Source: Rhizobium sp. BG4
GTDB taxonomy: Bacteria > Pseudomonadota > Alphaproteobacteria > Rhizobiales > Rhizobiaceae
Reading direction: 5' to 3'
Length of the DNA stretch: 64,000 nucleotides
Assembly: GCF_016864575.1 (NCBI RefSeq)
Contig: NZ_CP044125.1
Coordinates: forward strand, 62,001 to 126,000
Shown here: piece by piece, positions 46,604-56,744 of the stretch
Layout: each line of letters begins with the position of its first letter
Position numbering within the stretch: position 1 is the first letter of the stretch
Made by a program: the position numbers and the translations under genes
The notes under the pieces: model-generated
Seen by the model: the letters and a program-made list of their open reading frames with translations, nothing else
The model's database searches: none
What the model was told of the DNA's origin: nothing

Positions 46604-48580
46604 TTGACGATCAACCAGCCAATTCCAACCACCCTGCCCGCCGGCCTGCCGAGCCTGGAAAGCCTGAGCGGCAAGGCGGCGCAATCCGGATCGGTGATCG
46701 TCTACCAGCCATACCTCGACGCCGGGCAGCTCGCGCAGCTCGATCCGGCAGCGCTGCCCTTCGACATTTCCTTCAATACGCAATCAACGACCCGCGAATA
46801 CGAGCTGTTCCGGATTCTTCACGAGCATCATCTGCAGGCGGGCCTGCCGGACGACATGTTCTGGGGGCTGTTGTCCAGCAAGTTCGAGACGAAATCGGTC
46901 TCCAGCCTGCAGTCCTTCATTTCCGAAGCGACGAAGGCCCGCGCCGACGGCGCCGATGCCTATCTCTACAATCCCTTAATCGGCCACGCGGCGATCTACA
47001 GCAATGTCTGGGAGCATGCCCTGATGGGCGGACATCCGGGCATGGAACCGATCTTCACCTTCCTGAGGGATAGCAGCTTTGCGATCGCGCTTCCTCAGGG
47101 GCAGACGACCTTCTTCTTCTGCAACTATTTCGCCGGTAACCGGAAATTCTGGTCCGGCTATTTCGCCTTCTGCGAACATGTGCTGAACGCACTCGAACAG
47201 GAAGCCTTGCGTGGCACCGCGGCCGGACGCGCCTATAGCAGCACCGCGAACTACAGCCGCGATGGCAACGCCGCCATGCGGCCCTTCGTCATCGAGCGGC
47301 TGCTTGGCCTCTACATTCCGCATGCGGTCGCGAGCGGCATGAAGGTTTCGGCTTTCTCGCCGTCGGCTGCGGATTTCGAATGGAAGTTCGGCGCCCGCGC
47401 CGGCCGCCTGCTTCACGATCTCTTCGAGCGCAAGGAAGCCTTCCTGCAGACCCGTGAGCCGTCCAGGCTGGAAGCCTGGCAGGAGGGCCGCATGCCTGTC
47501 GCCAAGGAGCCGCATCTGATCTGGAATGCCGACGATCCGCCGGCCTGGGTGCCGCGCGGCGCCTTCCCGAAGAGCGAACTTGCGCCCCGCGCTTCCAGCG
47601 TCAACGACACGTCGCTGCCGCCGGTCAATCCGGCCGCACTCGCGGCCCTGACGCAGCCGCTTGCGCCGCTGTCGGCTGCGGCACCGGCCGCGAAGATGCT
47701 GCAGGCCTTCGAGGGCGGCTGGGAGGCCCACAAGGACAAGCACTGCATCTGGATCGTCACGCCGCGAGGCTACAATCACAGCCACGCATTTGACGAGGTG
47801 GCGCTCGCGCTGCAGGGCGCCTTCCAGGAACTCGGTGGTTCGGCTCCGATCGTTCGCGAGATGCACGAATTCGCCGGGCGCTCGCCGATCATCTACGGCG
47901 GCAACCTGCTGTCTCTCGAGATTATCCAGAAATTGCCGAAAGACAGCGTCGTCATCAATCTCGAACAGGTCTCGGACGAGAGCACCTGGATGAACGAGCG
48001 CTACAGCGCCGTTCTCAAGGCTTTCCCGGTGCTAGATTATAGCCCGCGCAACCGGCGCAACCTTGCGGCCAAGGGCATCGAGCATGCCGGCGTGCTGGAG
48101 ATCGGCTACAGCGAATGTCTGTCGCAAATCCGGCATGCGCCGGTGAAGGATATCGACGTCCTGTTCTATGGCTCGATGAATGATCGCCGCCGCGAGATTC
48201 TCATTTCGCTGCATGAGGCCGGCCTGAAGGTCGTGCATCTCTTCAACGTCTATGGCGCCGAACGCGATGCGGCGATCGCGCGCGCCAAGATCGTCATCAA
48301 TATCCATCACTATGCCAGCGGCGTTTTCGAAATCGTCCGCATCTCCTATCTGCTCGCCAACCGCGTCTGCGTGTTGACCGAGGGCGATATTGAGGATCCC
48401 GATCTCGATCCCTTCATCGGCGGGCTCGCCGTCGAGCCCTATGACGATCTCGTCGAGCGCTGCAAGGAATTGCTCGCCGACCAGGCGGAACGCGAACAGA
48501 TCGCCGAGAACGGCTATAATGCCATGCGGGCACGCTCCCAGGCGGCTATGCTGATGAGCGTGATGCAGGGTACGGAATAG
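46604..48580 (+). CDS. two-domain glycosyltransferase-like protein
   Basis: 658 residues if started at TTG 46604 (AAGGA upstream); an ATG at 46394 would add 70 residues of unlikely composition. The N-terminal domain (about 25-290: VIVYQPYLDAGQLAQLDPAA, YNPLIGHAAIYSNVWEHALM, FFFCNYFAGNRKFW) is not one I can name. After an Ala/Pro-rich linker (about 330-370) comes a C-terminal domain (380-650) with HCIWIVTPRGYNHSHAFDEV, DIDVLFYGSMNDRRREILIS, KIVINIHHYASGVFEIVRIS and LTEGDIEDPDLD, resembling GT-B glycosyltransferase C-terminal halves. Nine bases before rfbC, so it heads the rhamnose operon. Confidence 0.72.
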   Translation: MTINQPIPTTLPAGLPSLESLSGKAAQSGSVIVYQPYLDAGQLAQLDPAALPFDISFNTQSTTREYELFRILHEHHLQAGLPDDMFWGLLSSKFETKSVSSLQSFISEATKARADGADAYLYNPLIGHAAIYSNVWEHALMGGHPGMEPIFTFLRDSSFAIALPQGQTTFFFCNYFAGNRKFWSGYFAFCEHVLNALEQEALRGTAAGRAYSSTANYSRDGNAAMRPFVIERLLGLYIPHAVASGMKVSAFSPSAADFEWKFGARAGRLLHDLFERKEAFLQTREPSRLEAWQEGRMPVAKEPHLIWNADDPPAWVPRGAFPKSELAPRASSVNDTSLPPVNPAALAALTQPLAPLSAAAPAAKMLQAFEGGWEAHKDKHCIWIVTPRGYNHSHAFDEVALALQGAFQELGGSAPIVREMHEFAGRSPIIYGGNLLSLEIIQKLPKDSVVINLEQVSDESTWMNERYSAVLKAFPVLDYSPRNRRNLAAKGIEHAGVLEIGYSECLSQIRHAPVKDIDVLFYGSMNDRRREILISLHEAGLKVVHLFNVYGAERDAAIARAKIVINIHHYASGVFEIVRISYLLANRVCVLTEGDIEDPDLDPFIGGLAVEPYDDLVERCKELLADQAEREQIAENGYNAMRARSQAAMLMSVMQGTE

Positions 48581-48589
48581 AGACTGACG

Positions 48590-49156
48590 ATGCGCATCGA
48601 GACCACGAAAATTGACGGCGTGCTGAAGATCATCCCGGCGCGCCATGGCGATCACCGCGGCTATTTCTCCGAGGTGTTCAAGGACGGCTGGTTCCGTGAG
48701 AATGTCGCCGACGTGTCCTTCGTTCAGGATAACGAATCGCTTTCGGCGCAGGTTGGCACTTTGCGCGGGCTGCACTTCCAGACAGCGCCCTTCGCACAGG
48801 GCAAGCTGGTGCGCTGCCTGCGGGGCCGGATCTTCGACGTGGCCGTCGATATCCGCGCCGGATCTCCGACGTTCGGGCAATGGCTCGGCGAAGAACTGAC
48901 GCCTGAGAACGGCGTTCAGCTATGGGTCCCGGCAGGCTTTGGGCATGGCTTTGCGACCTTGGAGCCTGATACCGTCATCAGCTACAAGGTGACCGCACCT
49001 TATAGCCCGGCGAATGACAGCGGCATTTTGTGGAGCGATCCTGATATCGGCATTGTCTGGCCGGTTGCGGAGGCCGATGCGGTACTTTCGGACAAGGACA
49101 GGAAGCTTCCGAGGCTCGCCGATATTCCGGCCTATTTCCAATATTCTGCGCAGTGA
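48590..49156 (+). CDS. rfbC: dTDP-4-dehydrorhamnose 3,5-epimerase
   Basis: Third step of dTDP-L-rhamnose synthesis. 188-residue cupin enzyme: [35 protein letters not shown] (catalytic His in RGLHFQ), [20 protein letters not shown] and [13 protein letters not shown] are family signatures. Its stop (49154-49156) is 20 bases before the rfbB start. Confidence 0.96.
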   Translation: MRIETTKIDGVLKIIPARHGDHRGYFSEVFKDGWFRENVADVSFVQDNESLSAQVGTLRGLHFQTAPFAQGKLVRCLRGRIFDVAVDIRAGSPTFGQWLGEELTPENGVQLWVPAGFGHGFATLEPDTVISYKVTAPYSPANDSGILWSDPDIGIVWPVAEADAVLSDKDRKLPRLADIPAYFQYSAQ

Positions 49157-49176
49157 TTGAAGGGGGCGTTCCGGTA

Positions 49177-50232
49177 ATGCGGGTGATGGTAACGGGGGGA
49201 GCGGGTTTCATCGGTTCGGCGCTGGTGCGCCATCTGGTGGGCACGGTCGGAGCTGACGTTCTCAATATCGACAAGCTGACCTATGCCGGCAATCTGGCCT
49301 CGCTGTCTTCGGTCGAGAACGCCGCCAACTACCGGTTCCTGCGCGCCGATATCTGCGACCGCGCCGCGATGCAGGAGGCGTTTGCTTCCTTCCGGCCGGA
49401 GATCGTCATGCATCTCGCCGCCGAGAGCCATGTCGATCGCTCGATTTCGGGTGCTGGCGACTTCATCCAGACCAATATCGTCGGCACGTTCAGCCTGCTC
49501 GATGCGGCGCGCGGCTATTGGGATGGTCTTGAGGCCGAGGCCAAGAGCGCTTTCCGCTTTCTGCATGTCTCGACCGATGAGGTCTATGGCTCGCTCGGCG
49601 ATGACGGACTCTTCGAGGAAGTGACGGCTTACGACCCGTCCTCGCCCTATTCGGCCTCGAAGGCGGCGAGCGACCATCTGGCGATCGCCTGGCACCGGAC
49701 CTATGGGCTGCCGGTTGTGGTGTCCAACTGCTCCAACAATTACGGCCCGTTCCATTTCCCGGAAAAGCTGATCCCGCTGATAATCCTCAATGCGCTGGAG
49801 GGCAAACCGCTGCCGGTTTACGGCAACGGCGCCAATATCCGCGACTGGCTCTATGTCGAGGATCATGCGCGGGCACTGTTCACCATTGCCTCGCGCGGGC
49901 GGCCGGGCGAGAAATACAATGTCGGCGGCCGCAACGAGCGGCGCAACATCGAGGTGGTCGAACGCATCTGCGCGATTCTCGATAGCGTATTTCCGGGCAA
50001 GGAGGCGCATTCGCGGCTGATCACCAATGTCACCGACCGGCCGGGGCACGACGCGCGTTACGCCATCGATGCCACCAAGCTCGAGACCGAGCTCGGCTGG
50101 AAAGCGGAAGAGAATTTCGACAGCGGCATCGAAAAGACCGTTCGCTGGTATCTCGACAATGAATGGTGGTGGCGGCCGCTGCGCGACAATGTCTATTCCG
50201 GCGAACGCCTTGGCACTTTCAAGGGGCGATGA
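49177..50232 (+). CDS. rfbB: dTDP-glucose 4,6-dehydratase
   Basis: Second step of dTDP-L-rhamnose synthesis, NAD-dependent. 351-residue extended SDR: nucleotide fold [42 protein letters not shown] (with the catalytic Asp/Glu pair) and the [11 protein letters not shown] active-site YxxxK. The ATG at 49177 follows AAGGGGG; an in-frame GTG at 49153 overlaps the rfbC stop and is the alternative start. Confidence 0.96.
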   Translation: MRVMVTGGAGFIGSALVRHLVGTVGADVLNIDKLTYAGNLASLSSVENAANYRFLRADICDRAAMQEAFASFRPEIVMHLAAESHVDRSISGAGDFIQTNIVGTFSLLDAARGYWDGLEAEAKSAFRFLHVSTDEVYGSLGDDGLFEEVTAYDPSSPYSASKAASDHLAIAWHRTYGLPVVVSNCSNNYGPFHFPEKLIPLIILNALEGKPLPVYGNGANIRDWLYVEDHARALFTIASRGRPGEKYNVGGRNERRNIEVVERICAILDSVFPGKEAHSRLITNVTDRPGHDARYAIDATKLETELGWKAEENFDSGIEKTVRWYLDNEWWWRPLRDNVYSGERLGTFKGR

Positions 50233-50234
50233 CG

Positions 50235-51122
50235 ATGCGCATTGCCGTCACGGGCAAACAGGGACAGGTCGTCCAGTCGCTTCTGGCAATGGCTCCAGCC
50301 CACGGGGTTGAACTGATCGCCATCGGCCGTCCGGACCTCGACCTTACCGATCCCGCCAGCGTGCTGCCGGCTCTAGCGGCAGCACAGCCTGACGTGATCG
50401 TCTCGGCGGCAGCCTACACGGCGGTGGACAAGGCCGAGAGCGAGGCCGAGCTTGCTCATGCGGTCAATGCCATTGGCGCGAGCGCCGTTGCCGAGGCCGC
50501 CTCGGCACTTGGCGTTCCGGTGATCCATCTTTCGACCGACTATGTCTTCAGCGGCGGTAAGCCGTCGCCCTATGTCGAGACGGATTCGACTGGGCCAATC
50601 TCGGTCTACGGCAATACCAAGCTCGAGGGCGAATTGCGCGTCGCTGCGGCCAACGCCAATCACGTCATTCTGCGCACGGCCTGGGTCTATTCGCCGTTCG
50701 GCGCGAATTTCGTCAAGACGATGCTGCGGCTTGCCGAGAGCCGTGACGAACTGCGCGTGGTCGCCGACCAGCGCGGCTGCCCGACGTCGGCGCTCGATAT
50801 TGCCGAGGCGGTGATTGCGATCGCGACGCGGCTCTCCGCGGATGCTGACCCTGCCCTGCGCGGCACCTTTCACCTGACCGGCAGCGGCGAAGCCACCTGG
50901 GCAGAATTCGCGCAGGAGATTTTTGCGCGGTCGAAGGCGCTCGGCGGCAAATCTGCCAATGTCGTGCCGATCACCACGGCGGAATATCCGACACCGGCCA
51001 GACGTCCGGCCAATTCGCGTCTGTCGGGCGAGAAGCTTGCAGGCGTCTACGGTATCCGCCTGCCCGATTGGAAAAGCGCGACGCAGATTGCGCTCGAAGC
51101 CATTTTGAAGAATGCGATTTAA
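50235..51122 (+). CDS. rfbD: dTDP-4-dehydrorhamnose reductase
   Basis: Last step, NADPH reduction to dTDP-L-rhamnose. 295-residue [21 protein letters not shown] fold, [36 protein letters not shown] and the YGNTKLEGE active site. ATGs at 50229 (overlapping the rfbB stop) and 50235 are both possible; the second starts at the usual family N-terminus. Confidence 0.95.
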   Translation: MRIAVTGKQGQVVQSLLAMAPAHGVELIAIGRPDLDLTDPASVLPALAAAQPDVIVSAAAYTAVDKAESEAELAHAVNAIGASAVAEAASALGVPVIHLSTDYVFSGGKPSPYVETDSTGPISVYGNTKLEGELRVAAANANHVILRTAWVYSPFGANFVKTMLRLAESRDELRVVADQRGCPTSALDIAEAVIAIATRLSADADPALRGTFHLTGSGEATWAEFAQEIFARSKALGGKSANVVPITTAEYPTPARRPANSRLSGEKLAGVYGIRLPDWKSATQIALEAILKNAI

Positions 51123-51132
51123 GGAGACTGGA

Positions 51133-52002
51133 ATGAAGGGGATCATTCTTGCGGGCGGTACCGGCACCAGGCTGCATCCGATCACGCAGGCTGTGTCGAA
51201 GCAGCTGATGCCCGTCTACGACAAGCCGATGATCTATTACCCGCTGACGACGCTGATGCTCGCGGGGATCAACGATATCCTGATCATCACCACGCCGCAC
51301 GACGTCGAGGCCTTCAAGCGCCTGCTCGGCGACGGCTCGCAATGGGGCATTTCGCTGACCTATGCTGTGCAGCCGAGCCCGGATGGTCTGGCACAGGCGT
51401 TCATCATCGGTGCCGATTTCATCAACGGCCAGAACTCAGCGCTGGTTCTCGGCGACAACATCTATTTCGGCCACGGCCTGCCCGAGATCATGAAATCGGG
51501 GACGGCGCGCACCAAGGGCGCCACTGTCTTCGCCTATCACGTCACCGATCCCGAGCGTTACGGCGTCGTCGAGTTCGACGGCAAGATGAATGCGCAGTCG
51601 ATCGAGGAAAAGCCGAAGCAGCCGAAGTCGCAATGGGCGGTGACCGGTCTCTATTTCTACGACCAGCAGGTGGTCGATATCGCCGCCAATCTGAAGCCGT
51701 CACCGCGCGGTGAATTGGAGATCACCGACGTCAACCGCACCTATCTCGAGCGCGGCGAGCTCTATGTCGAGCTGATGGGCCGCGGTTATGCGTGGCTCGA
51801 TACGGGAACGCCGGACAGCCTGCTCGACGCGGCGGCCTTTGTCAGCACGCTGGAAAAGCGCCAGGGCTTCAAGATCGCCTGCCCCGAGGAAGTGGCATGG
51901 CGCATGGGCTATATCGATCAGGACCAGCTCGCCAAACTCGCCGAGGCGCTCGGCAAGAGCGCCTACGGGCAATATCTGACCAAGCTTTCGGCCGACTGGT
52001 AA
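51133..52002 (+). CDS. rfbA: glucose-1-phosphate thymidylyltransferase
   Basis: First step: dTTP plus glucose-1-phosphate to dTDP-glucose. 289 residues with the nucleotidyl-transferase signature [17 protein letters not shown], the [16 protein letters not shown] loop, [13 protein letters not shown] and the EKPKQPKS segment. The ATG at 51133 follows AAGGAG. Ends the rfbCBDA group one base from the recJ stop on the other strand. Confidence 0.96.
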   Translation: MKGIILAGGTGTRLHPITQAVSKQLMPVYDKPMIYYPLTTLMLAGINDILIITTPHDVEAFKRLLGDGSQWGISLTYAVQPSPDGLAQAFIIGADFINGQNSALVLGDNIYFGHGLPEIMKSGTARTKGATVFAYHVTDPERYGVVEFDGKMNAQSIEEKPKQPKSQWAVTGLYFYDQQVVDIAANLKPSPRGELEITDVNRTYLERGELYVELMGRGYAWLDTGTPDSLLDAAAFVSTLEKRQGFKIACPEEVAWRMGYIDQDQLAKLAEALGKSAYGQYLTKLSADW

Positions 52003-52003
52003 A

Positions 52004-53809
52004 TCATTTCGCGGGAGCAGCGTCGGAGACACGCAGCTGGATGCGGCGCGAGCCCTGATAATGGTCCGCGCCGATCGAGCCCGCGACATGCAGGTTGGCG
52101 CCGCGCGAATTGAGCAGGAGATTGCCGAGTGCGGTGTCCGCAGCCCGGAAGGCGATGCCGTCCAGTCGGGCGCCGTCCATGGCTTCCAGCGTCACCTTCA
52201 CGTGCTTTTCCCCGACGGTCCTGACATCGCGCAGGCGATGGGCGGGGATTGCGAATATGGGCTGCGAATGGCCGGAGCCGTAGGGTCCTGCCGTCTCCAG
52301 CCGGTCGATCAGGTCGAGCGTCGCGCCGCTCGCACCAATCGCGCCGTCGATCTTCAGGGTTTCGTTGGCCACCAGATTGGCGACCGTCTTCTCGGCGCGT
52401 TCGGTGAAGAAGCTGCGCAGCGCGCCAAGCTTCTCGCGTTCGACAGTCAGGCCGGCGGCCATCGCGTGTCCGCCGCCCTTGACGAGGAGGCCCTCATCGA
52501 CAGCTGCGCGGACCATCCGGCCCATATCGAAACCGTTGATCGAGCGGCCGGAGCCGGTACCGCGTCCGGACGGATCGAAGGCGATGGCGAAGGCCGGGCG
52601 CTTGAACTTTTCTTTGAGCCGCGCCGCCAGCAAGCCGACGATGCCCGGATGCCATTTGTCGCGCGCCGTGACGATGACCGACGCGCCCTGCCCGTCGCCG
52701 TATTCGGCAAAAGCCTCGGCTTCTGCCTCCTGCAGCATGGCCGCTTCCATCGCCTGGCGGTCGCGGTTCAGCTCGTCGAGTTTCTGGGCGATCGTTTCGG
52801 CCTCACCGGCGTCGTCCAGCGTCAAGAGGCGGCTGCCGAGTGCCGCATCGCCGATACGGCCGCCGGCATTGATGCGGGGGCCGACGAGAAAGCCGAAATG
52901 ATAGGGCGTGACCGGGCCGGAGAGACCGGCCTTGCGAAACAGCGCCGCAAGGCCCGCATTCCCCTGATGGCGGGCGGCGACGAGACCCTTCACCAGATAG
53001 GCGCGGTTCAGCCCCTTGAGTGGCACGACGTCACAGACGGTCGCGAGCGCGACGATATCCAGCCATTGCAGGAGATCGATCGCCAAGATGCGCTTGTCGC
53101 CCGCCTCGCGCAGCAGCCTTAGCGTCGCGACCAGCACGAGGAAGACGACGCCGGCGGCGCAGAGATGACCCTGCCCTGAGAGATCGTCTTCACGGTTCGG
53201 ATTGACCAGCGCGTGGCAGTGCGGCAGCGCGTGTGTCACCTGGTGGTGATCGATGACGACGACGTCGATATTGCGCGCCTTGGCCGCATCCAGCGCCTCA
53301 TGGCTGGTCGATCCGCAGTCGACGGTGACGATCAGTTGCGCGCCATTGTCGATCAGCTGGTTGATGGCGCCCGCGTTGGGGCCGTAGCCTTCGAAGATGC
53401 GGTCGGGAATATAGATCTCGGCCTTCACGCCGAAATGCGCCAGGAAGCGGTACGTCAGCGCCGAGGACGCCGCGCCGTCGACATCGTAGTCGCCGAAGAT
53501 CGCGACGTTCTCGCCGCGGCGGATCGCTTCGGCGAGGCGCCTGGCCGCCTTCTCGCAATCGGTCAGCGTGTAGGGATCCGGCATCAGGCTGCGGATCGTC
53601 GGATCGAGGAACTCGACGGCTTCATCGACGGCAACGCCGCGCCCAGCGAGCACGCGTGCTATGAGATCCGGCAGGCCGTGGACCTGCGACATGGCGAGCG
53701 CGCGGTTCTGCCCGGCCTGATCGAGCCGTGAAATCCAGCGATTGTCGAGGATCGATTTCTCCACCCCGAGGAATGCGCGCTGTATCGGATCGGCGGGGAT
53801 GTCCACCAT
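52004..53809 (-). CDS. recJ: single-stranded-DNA-specific exonuclease RecJ
   Basis: 5'-3' exonuclease of the RecF and mismatch-repair pathways. 601 residues with the DHH-family motifs in order: IFGDYDVDGAASSALTY (I, about residue 103), VTVDCGSTSHEAL (II), VIDHHQVTHALPHCHALVNP (III) and DIVALATVCDVVPL (IV), then the DHHA1 domain with the GGGHAMAAGL loop and an OB-fold region at the C-terminus. Transcribed in the same direction as hom but separated by a hairpin. Confidence 0.95.
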   Translation of the reverse strand: MVDIPADPIQRAFLGVEKSILDNRWISRLDQAGQNRALAMSQVHGLPDLIARVLAGRGVAVDEAVEFLDPTIRSLMPDPYTLTDCEKAARRLAEAIRRGENVAIFGDYDVDGAASSALTYRFLAHFGVKAEIYIPDRIFEGYGPNAGAINQLIDNGAQLIVTVDCGSTSHEALDAAKARNIDVVVIDHHQVTHALPHCHALVNPNREDDLSGQGHLCAAGVVFLVLVATLRLLREAGDKRILAIDLLQWLDIVALATVCDVVPLKGLNRAYLVKGLVAARHQGNAGLAALFRKAGLSGPVTPYHFGFLVGPRINAGGRIGDAALGSRLLTLDDAGEAETIAQKLDELNRDRQAMEAAMLQEAEAEAFAEYGDGQGASVIVTARDKWHPGIVGLLAARLKEKFKRPAFAIAFDPSGRGTGSGRSINGFDMGRMVRAAVDEGLLVKGGGHAMAAGLTVEREKLGALRSFFTERAEKTVANLVANETLKIDGAIGASGATLDLIDRLETAGPYGSGHSQPIFAIPAHRLRDVRTVGEKHVKVTLEAMDGARLDGIAFRAADTALGNLLLNSRGANLHVAGSIGADHYQGSRRIQLRVSDAAPAK

Positions 53810-53832
53810 TCTGCCTGTGCCCCATCATGTCA

Positions 53833-53851
53833 CCGCCCCGTGACGGGGCGG
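53833..53851 (-). terminator. hairpin between hom and recJ
   Basis: CCGCCCCG (53833-53840) / CGGGGCGG (53844-53851) with a three-base loop. The T tract is weak (GTGACATG on the minus strand), so termination is probably partial. Confidence 0.5.
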
Positions 53852-53917
53852 CAATAATTCTACGAGCACATTTATGCAGGCTGGAAGCGGCTGGCAACGC
53901 CCGGGTTGCCGTTACCC

Positions 53918-55240
53918 TCAGTCTTCCTTGGGGCGCTCGATGCGGATGACCTGCGGTTCGCCGACAAGGTAACCCTCGCCCTTGATGGCGGCGACGGCCT
54001 TGCGGACAGAATCCTCGGTCGTCGCATGGGTGACGAGGATGATCGTCTGGTGATGCGAGGGCGAAAGATGCTGCTGCGAGCGCTGCACGATCGATTCCAG
54101 CGAGATCTGGTTTTCGGCCATGCGGGTGGCGACGCTGGCGAAGACGCCGGTGCGGTCGAGAACCGTCAGGCGGATGAAATAGCCGCCTTCGTGGCTCTGC
54201 ATCTGCGCCTTGCGGTAAGGCTCGAGCGACTTGGCCGGGTGGCCGAGAACCGGAACGCGCTGGGCGCCCGGCTGGCTCTTGGCGATATCGGCGATGTCAC
54301 CGAGAACCGACGACGCCGTTGCGTTGCCGCCGGCCCCGGGGCCGACCATCAGCAGTTCGCCGAGAATGTCGGATTCGATCGCCACGGCATTGGTGACGCC
54401 GTCGACCTGGGCGATGACGGAATCGACCGGCACCATCGTCGGGTGAACGCGCTGCTCGATGCCGGTATCGGTGCGCTGGGCAACGCCGAGGAGCTTGATG
54501 CGGTAGCCGAGATCGGAGGCCGCACGGATATCCTCGATGGAGATGTTGGTGATGCCCTCGAGATAGATGTCGTCGGCCGCGATCTGGTTGCCGAAGGCGA
54601 GCGTCGTCAGGATCGACAGCTTGTGTGCGGTGTCATTGCCTTCGATGTCGAAAGCCGGGTCGGCTTCGGCATAGCCGAGGCGCTGGGCTTCAGCCAGGCA
54701 ATCGGCGAAGGACAGGCCTTCCTTCTCCATCTTGGTGAGGATGTAATTGCAGGTGCCGTTCATGATCCCGTAGATGCGGGAGATCGAATTGCCGGTCAGC
54801 GATTCACGCAGCGCCTTGATGACAGGGATACCGCCTGCGACAGCCGCTTCGAAGTTGAGCAGCGAGCCCTTCTCCTCGGCGATCCTGGCAAATTCGACGC
54901 CGTGATAGGCAAGCAGCGCCTTGTTGGCAGTCACCACATGGAGACCACGGTCGAGTGCTGCCTTGACCGAAGCCTTGGCCGCCCCCTCGGAGCCGCCGAC
55001 GAGCTCGACGAAAACGTCGATATCGGCCTTGGCAGCCAGCTCTTCCGGCGTATCGTACCAGGTGATGCCGCCGAGATTGATGCCGCGGTCCTTGTTCTTG
55101 TCACGGGCCGTGACTGCCGTAATGTGGATCGGACGCCCGCACGTGGCGGCAAGCTCGTTGCTCTTCTGCTGGATGATACGGACGAGCGAGGCACCAACGG
55201 TACCGAGACCCGCAATGCCGATTTTGAGGGCGTCTGCCAT
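53918..55240 (-). CDS. hom: homoserine dehydrogenase
   Basis: Reduces aspartate semialdehyde to homoserine at the branch to threonine and methionine. 440 residues: NAD(P)-binding LKIGIAGLGTVGASLVRIIQ, the homoserine dehydrogenase core (GIMNGTCNYILTKMEKEG, DPAFDIEGNDTAHKLSILTT), and a C-terminal ACT domain (GYFIRLTVLDRTGVFASVAT) for feedback control by threonine. The start ATG at 55240 was chosen at the Rossmann fold; the open frame upstream is aatB antisense. Confidence 0.95.
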   Translation of the reverse strand: MADALKIGIAGLGTVGASLVRIIQQKSNELAATCGRPIHITAVTARDKNKDRGINLGGITWYDTPEELAAKADIDVFVELVGGSEGAAKASVKAALDRGLHVVTANKALLAYHGVEFARIAEEKGSLLNFEAAVAGGIPVIKALRESLTGNSISRIYGIMNGTCNYILTKMEKEGLSFADCLAEAQRLGYAEADPAFDIEGNDTAHKLSILTTLAFGNQIAADDIYLEGITNISIEDIRAASDLGYRIKLLGVAQRTDTGIEQRVHPTMVPVDSVIAQVDGVTNAVAIESDILGELLMVGPGAGGNATASSVLGDIADIAKSQPGAQRVPVLGHPAKSLEPYRKAQMQSHEGGYFIRLTVLDRTGVFASVATRMAENQISLESIVQRSQQHLSPSHHQTIILVTHATTEDSVRKAVAAIKGEGYLVGEPQVIRIERPKED

Positions 55241-55304
55241 GAAGCGATCCTGAATGTTCATGAGTGGCAGCCGCGGACCGCGGCTGCCGATTGGGAGGTT
55301 TCTA

Positions 55305-56522
55305 TCAGCGGTGTGCGTTGAGCGAGATGACGTTGTGCATCGTCTCGTCGGCCGTCGACAGGAATTTCTTGATGCTGCGCGCAGCCTGGCGGATGCGGTG
55401 TTCGTTCTCGACGAGTGCGAGACGAACGTAATCATCGCCCATTTCGCCGAAGCCGATGCCCGGCGCCACAGCCACATCGGCCTTTTCGACGAGCAGCTTG
55501 GAGAATTCGAGCGAGCCGAGATGGCGGAATTTTTCCGGGATCTTCGCCCAGGCGAACATCGTCGCTGCCGGCGGCGGCACTTCGAAGCCGGCCTTGCCGA
55601 AGCTTTCGACCATGACGTCGCGGCGGCGCTTGTAGACGTTGCGCACCTCGGCGATGTCGGAGCCGTCGCCGTTCAGCGCGTGGGTCGCCGCCACCTGGAT
55701 CGGCGTGAAGGCGCCGTAATCGAGGTAGGACTTGACGCGCGTCAACGCGGCGATCAGGCGCTCGTTGCCGACGGCAAAGCCCATGCGCCAGCCGGGCATA
55801 GAGAAGGTCTTCGACATCGAGGTGAACTCGACGGTGACGTCGATCGCGCCGGGCACCTCAAGAACGGAGGGTGGCGGCTCGCCGTCGAAATAGATTTCCG
55901 AATAGGCAAGATCCGAGAGGACGATGATGTCGTGCTTCTTCGCGAAGGCGATGACGTCCTTGTAGAAATCAAGAGTCGCGACGAAGGCCGTCGGGTTCGA
56001 CGGGTAGTTCAGGATCAGTGCCAGCGGCTTCGGGATCGAGTGGCGCACAGCGCGCTCGAGCGGCGCGAAGAAGTTCTCGTCCGGCTCGACCGGGATCGAA
56101 CGGATCACGCCACCTGCCATCAGGAAGCCGAAGGCATGGATCGGATAGGTCGGGTTCGGGCAGAGGATGACATCGCCCGGCGCGGTGATCGCCTGCGCCA
56201 TGTTGGCGAAGCCTTCCTTGGAGCCGAGGGTCGCGACGACCTGCGTATCCGGGTTGAGCTTCACGCCAAAACGGCGAGCGTAATAGGCGGCCTGCGCGCG
56301 GCGAAGGCCGGGAATGCCCTTGGAGGACGAATAGCGATGCGTGCGCGGGTCCTGGACCACTTCGCAGAGCTTGTCGACGATCGCTTTCGGGGTCGGCAGG
56401 TCAGGGTTTCCCATGCCGAGATCGATGATATCGGCGCCGCCCGCTCGCGCGCTTGCTTTCAAACGGTTGACCTGTTCGAAAACATAAGGCGGCAAACGCC
56501 GGACTTTGTGAAACTCTTCCAT
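55305..56522 (-). CDS. aatB: aspartate aminotransferase AatB (class I PLP aminotransferase)
   Basis: 405-residue PLP enzyme closely matching the rhizobial AatB pattern (MEEFHKVRRLPPYVFEQVNR, RYSSSKGIPGLRRAQAAYYA). PLP Lys is in TSMSKTFSMPGWRMGF, Asn/Asp ligands in NYPSNPTAF and DLAYSEIYFDG. It transaminates aspartate or related acids; the fold also resembles alanine and diaminopimelate aminotransferases, so specificity is inferred. An in-frame ATG at 56534 would add four residues. Upstream of hom, 64 bases away; a joint role in the aspartate pathway fits. Confidence 0.9.
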   Translation of the reverse strand: MEEFHKVRRLPPYVFEQVNRLKASARAGGADIIDLGMGNPDLPTPKAIVDKLCEVVQDPRTHRYSSSKGIPGLRRAQAAYYARRFGVKLNPDTQVVATLGSKEGFANMAQAITAPGDVILCPNPTYPIHAFGFLMAGGVIRSIPVEPDENFFAPLERAVRHSIPKPLALILNYPSNPTAFVATLDFYKDVIAFAKKHDIIVLSDLAYSEIYFDGEPPPSVLEVPGAIDVTVEFTSMSKTFSMPGWRMGFAVGNERLIAALTRVKSYLDYGAFTPIQVAATHALNGDGSDIAEVRNVYKRRRDVMVESFGKAGFEVPPPAATMFAWAKIPEKFRHLGSLEFSKLLVEKADVAVAPGIGFGEMGDDYVRLALVENEHRIRQAARSIKKFLSTADETMHNVISLNAHR

Positions 56523-56744
56523 TTCATTCCCCATGGAAATGCGGCCGCCGTGGCCGCGCTCGAAGTTCGTCCTGTTCCCGGCTGCTTGCGATACGAACTT
56601 CAGAATCGCATGCGCCGTATTCATCAGACTGTCTGCAGGCGGCGATTCTTTGACGGATGCCGCAGCTGCGAAGCATTATCGGGAAAATTCATGTCTCCCG
56701 CCAGTGCGGAAGGCTTTGCGTGCAAATTGCCTGAAAGGCAAGGC

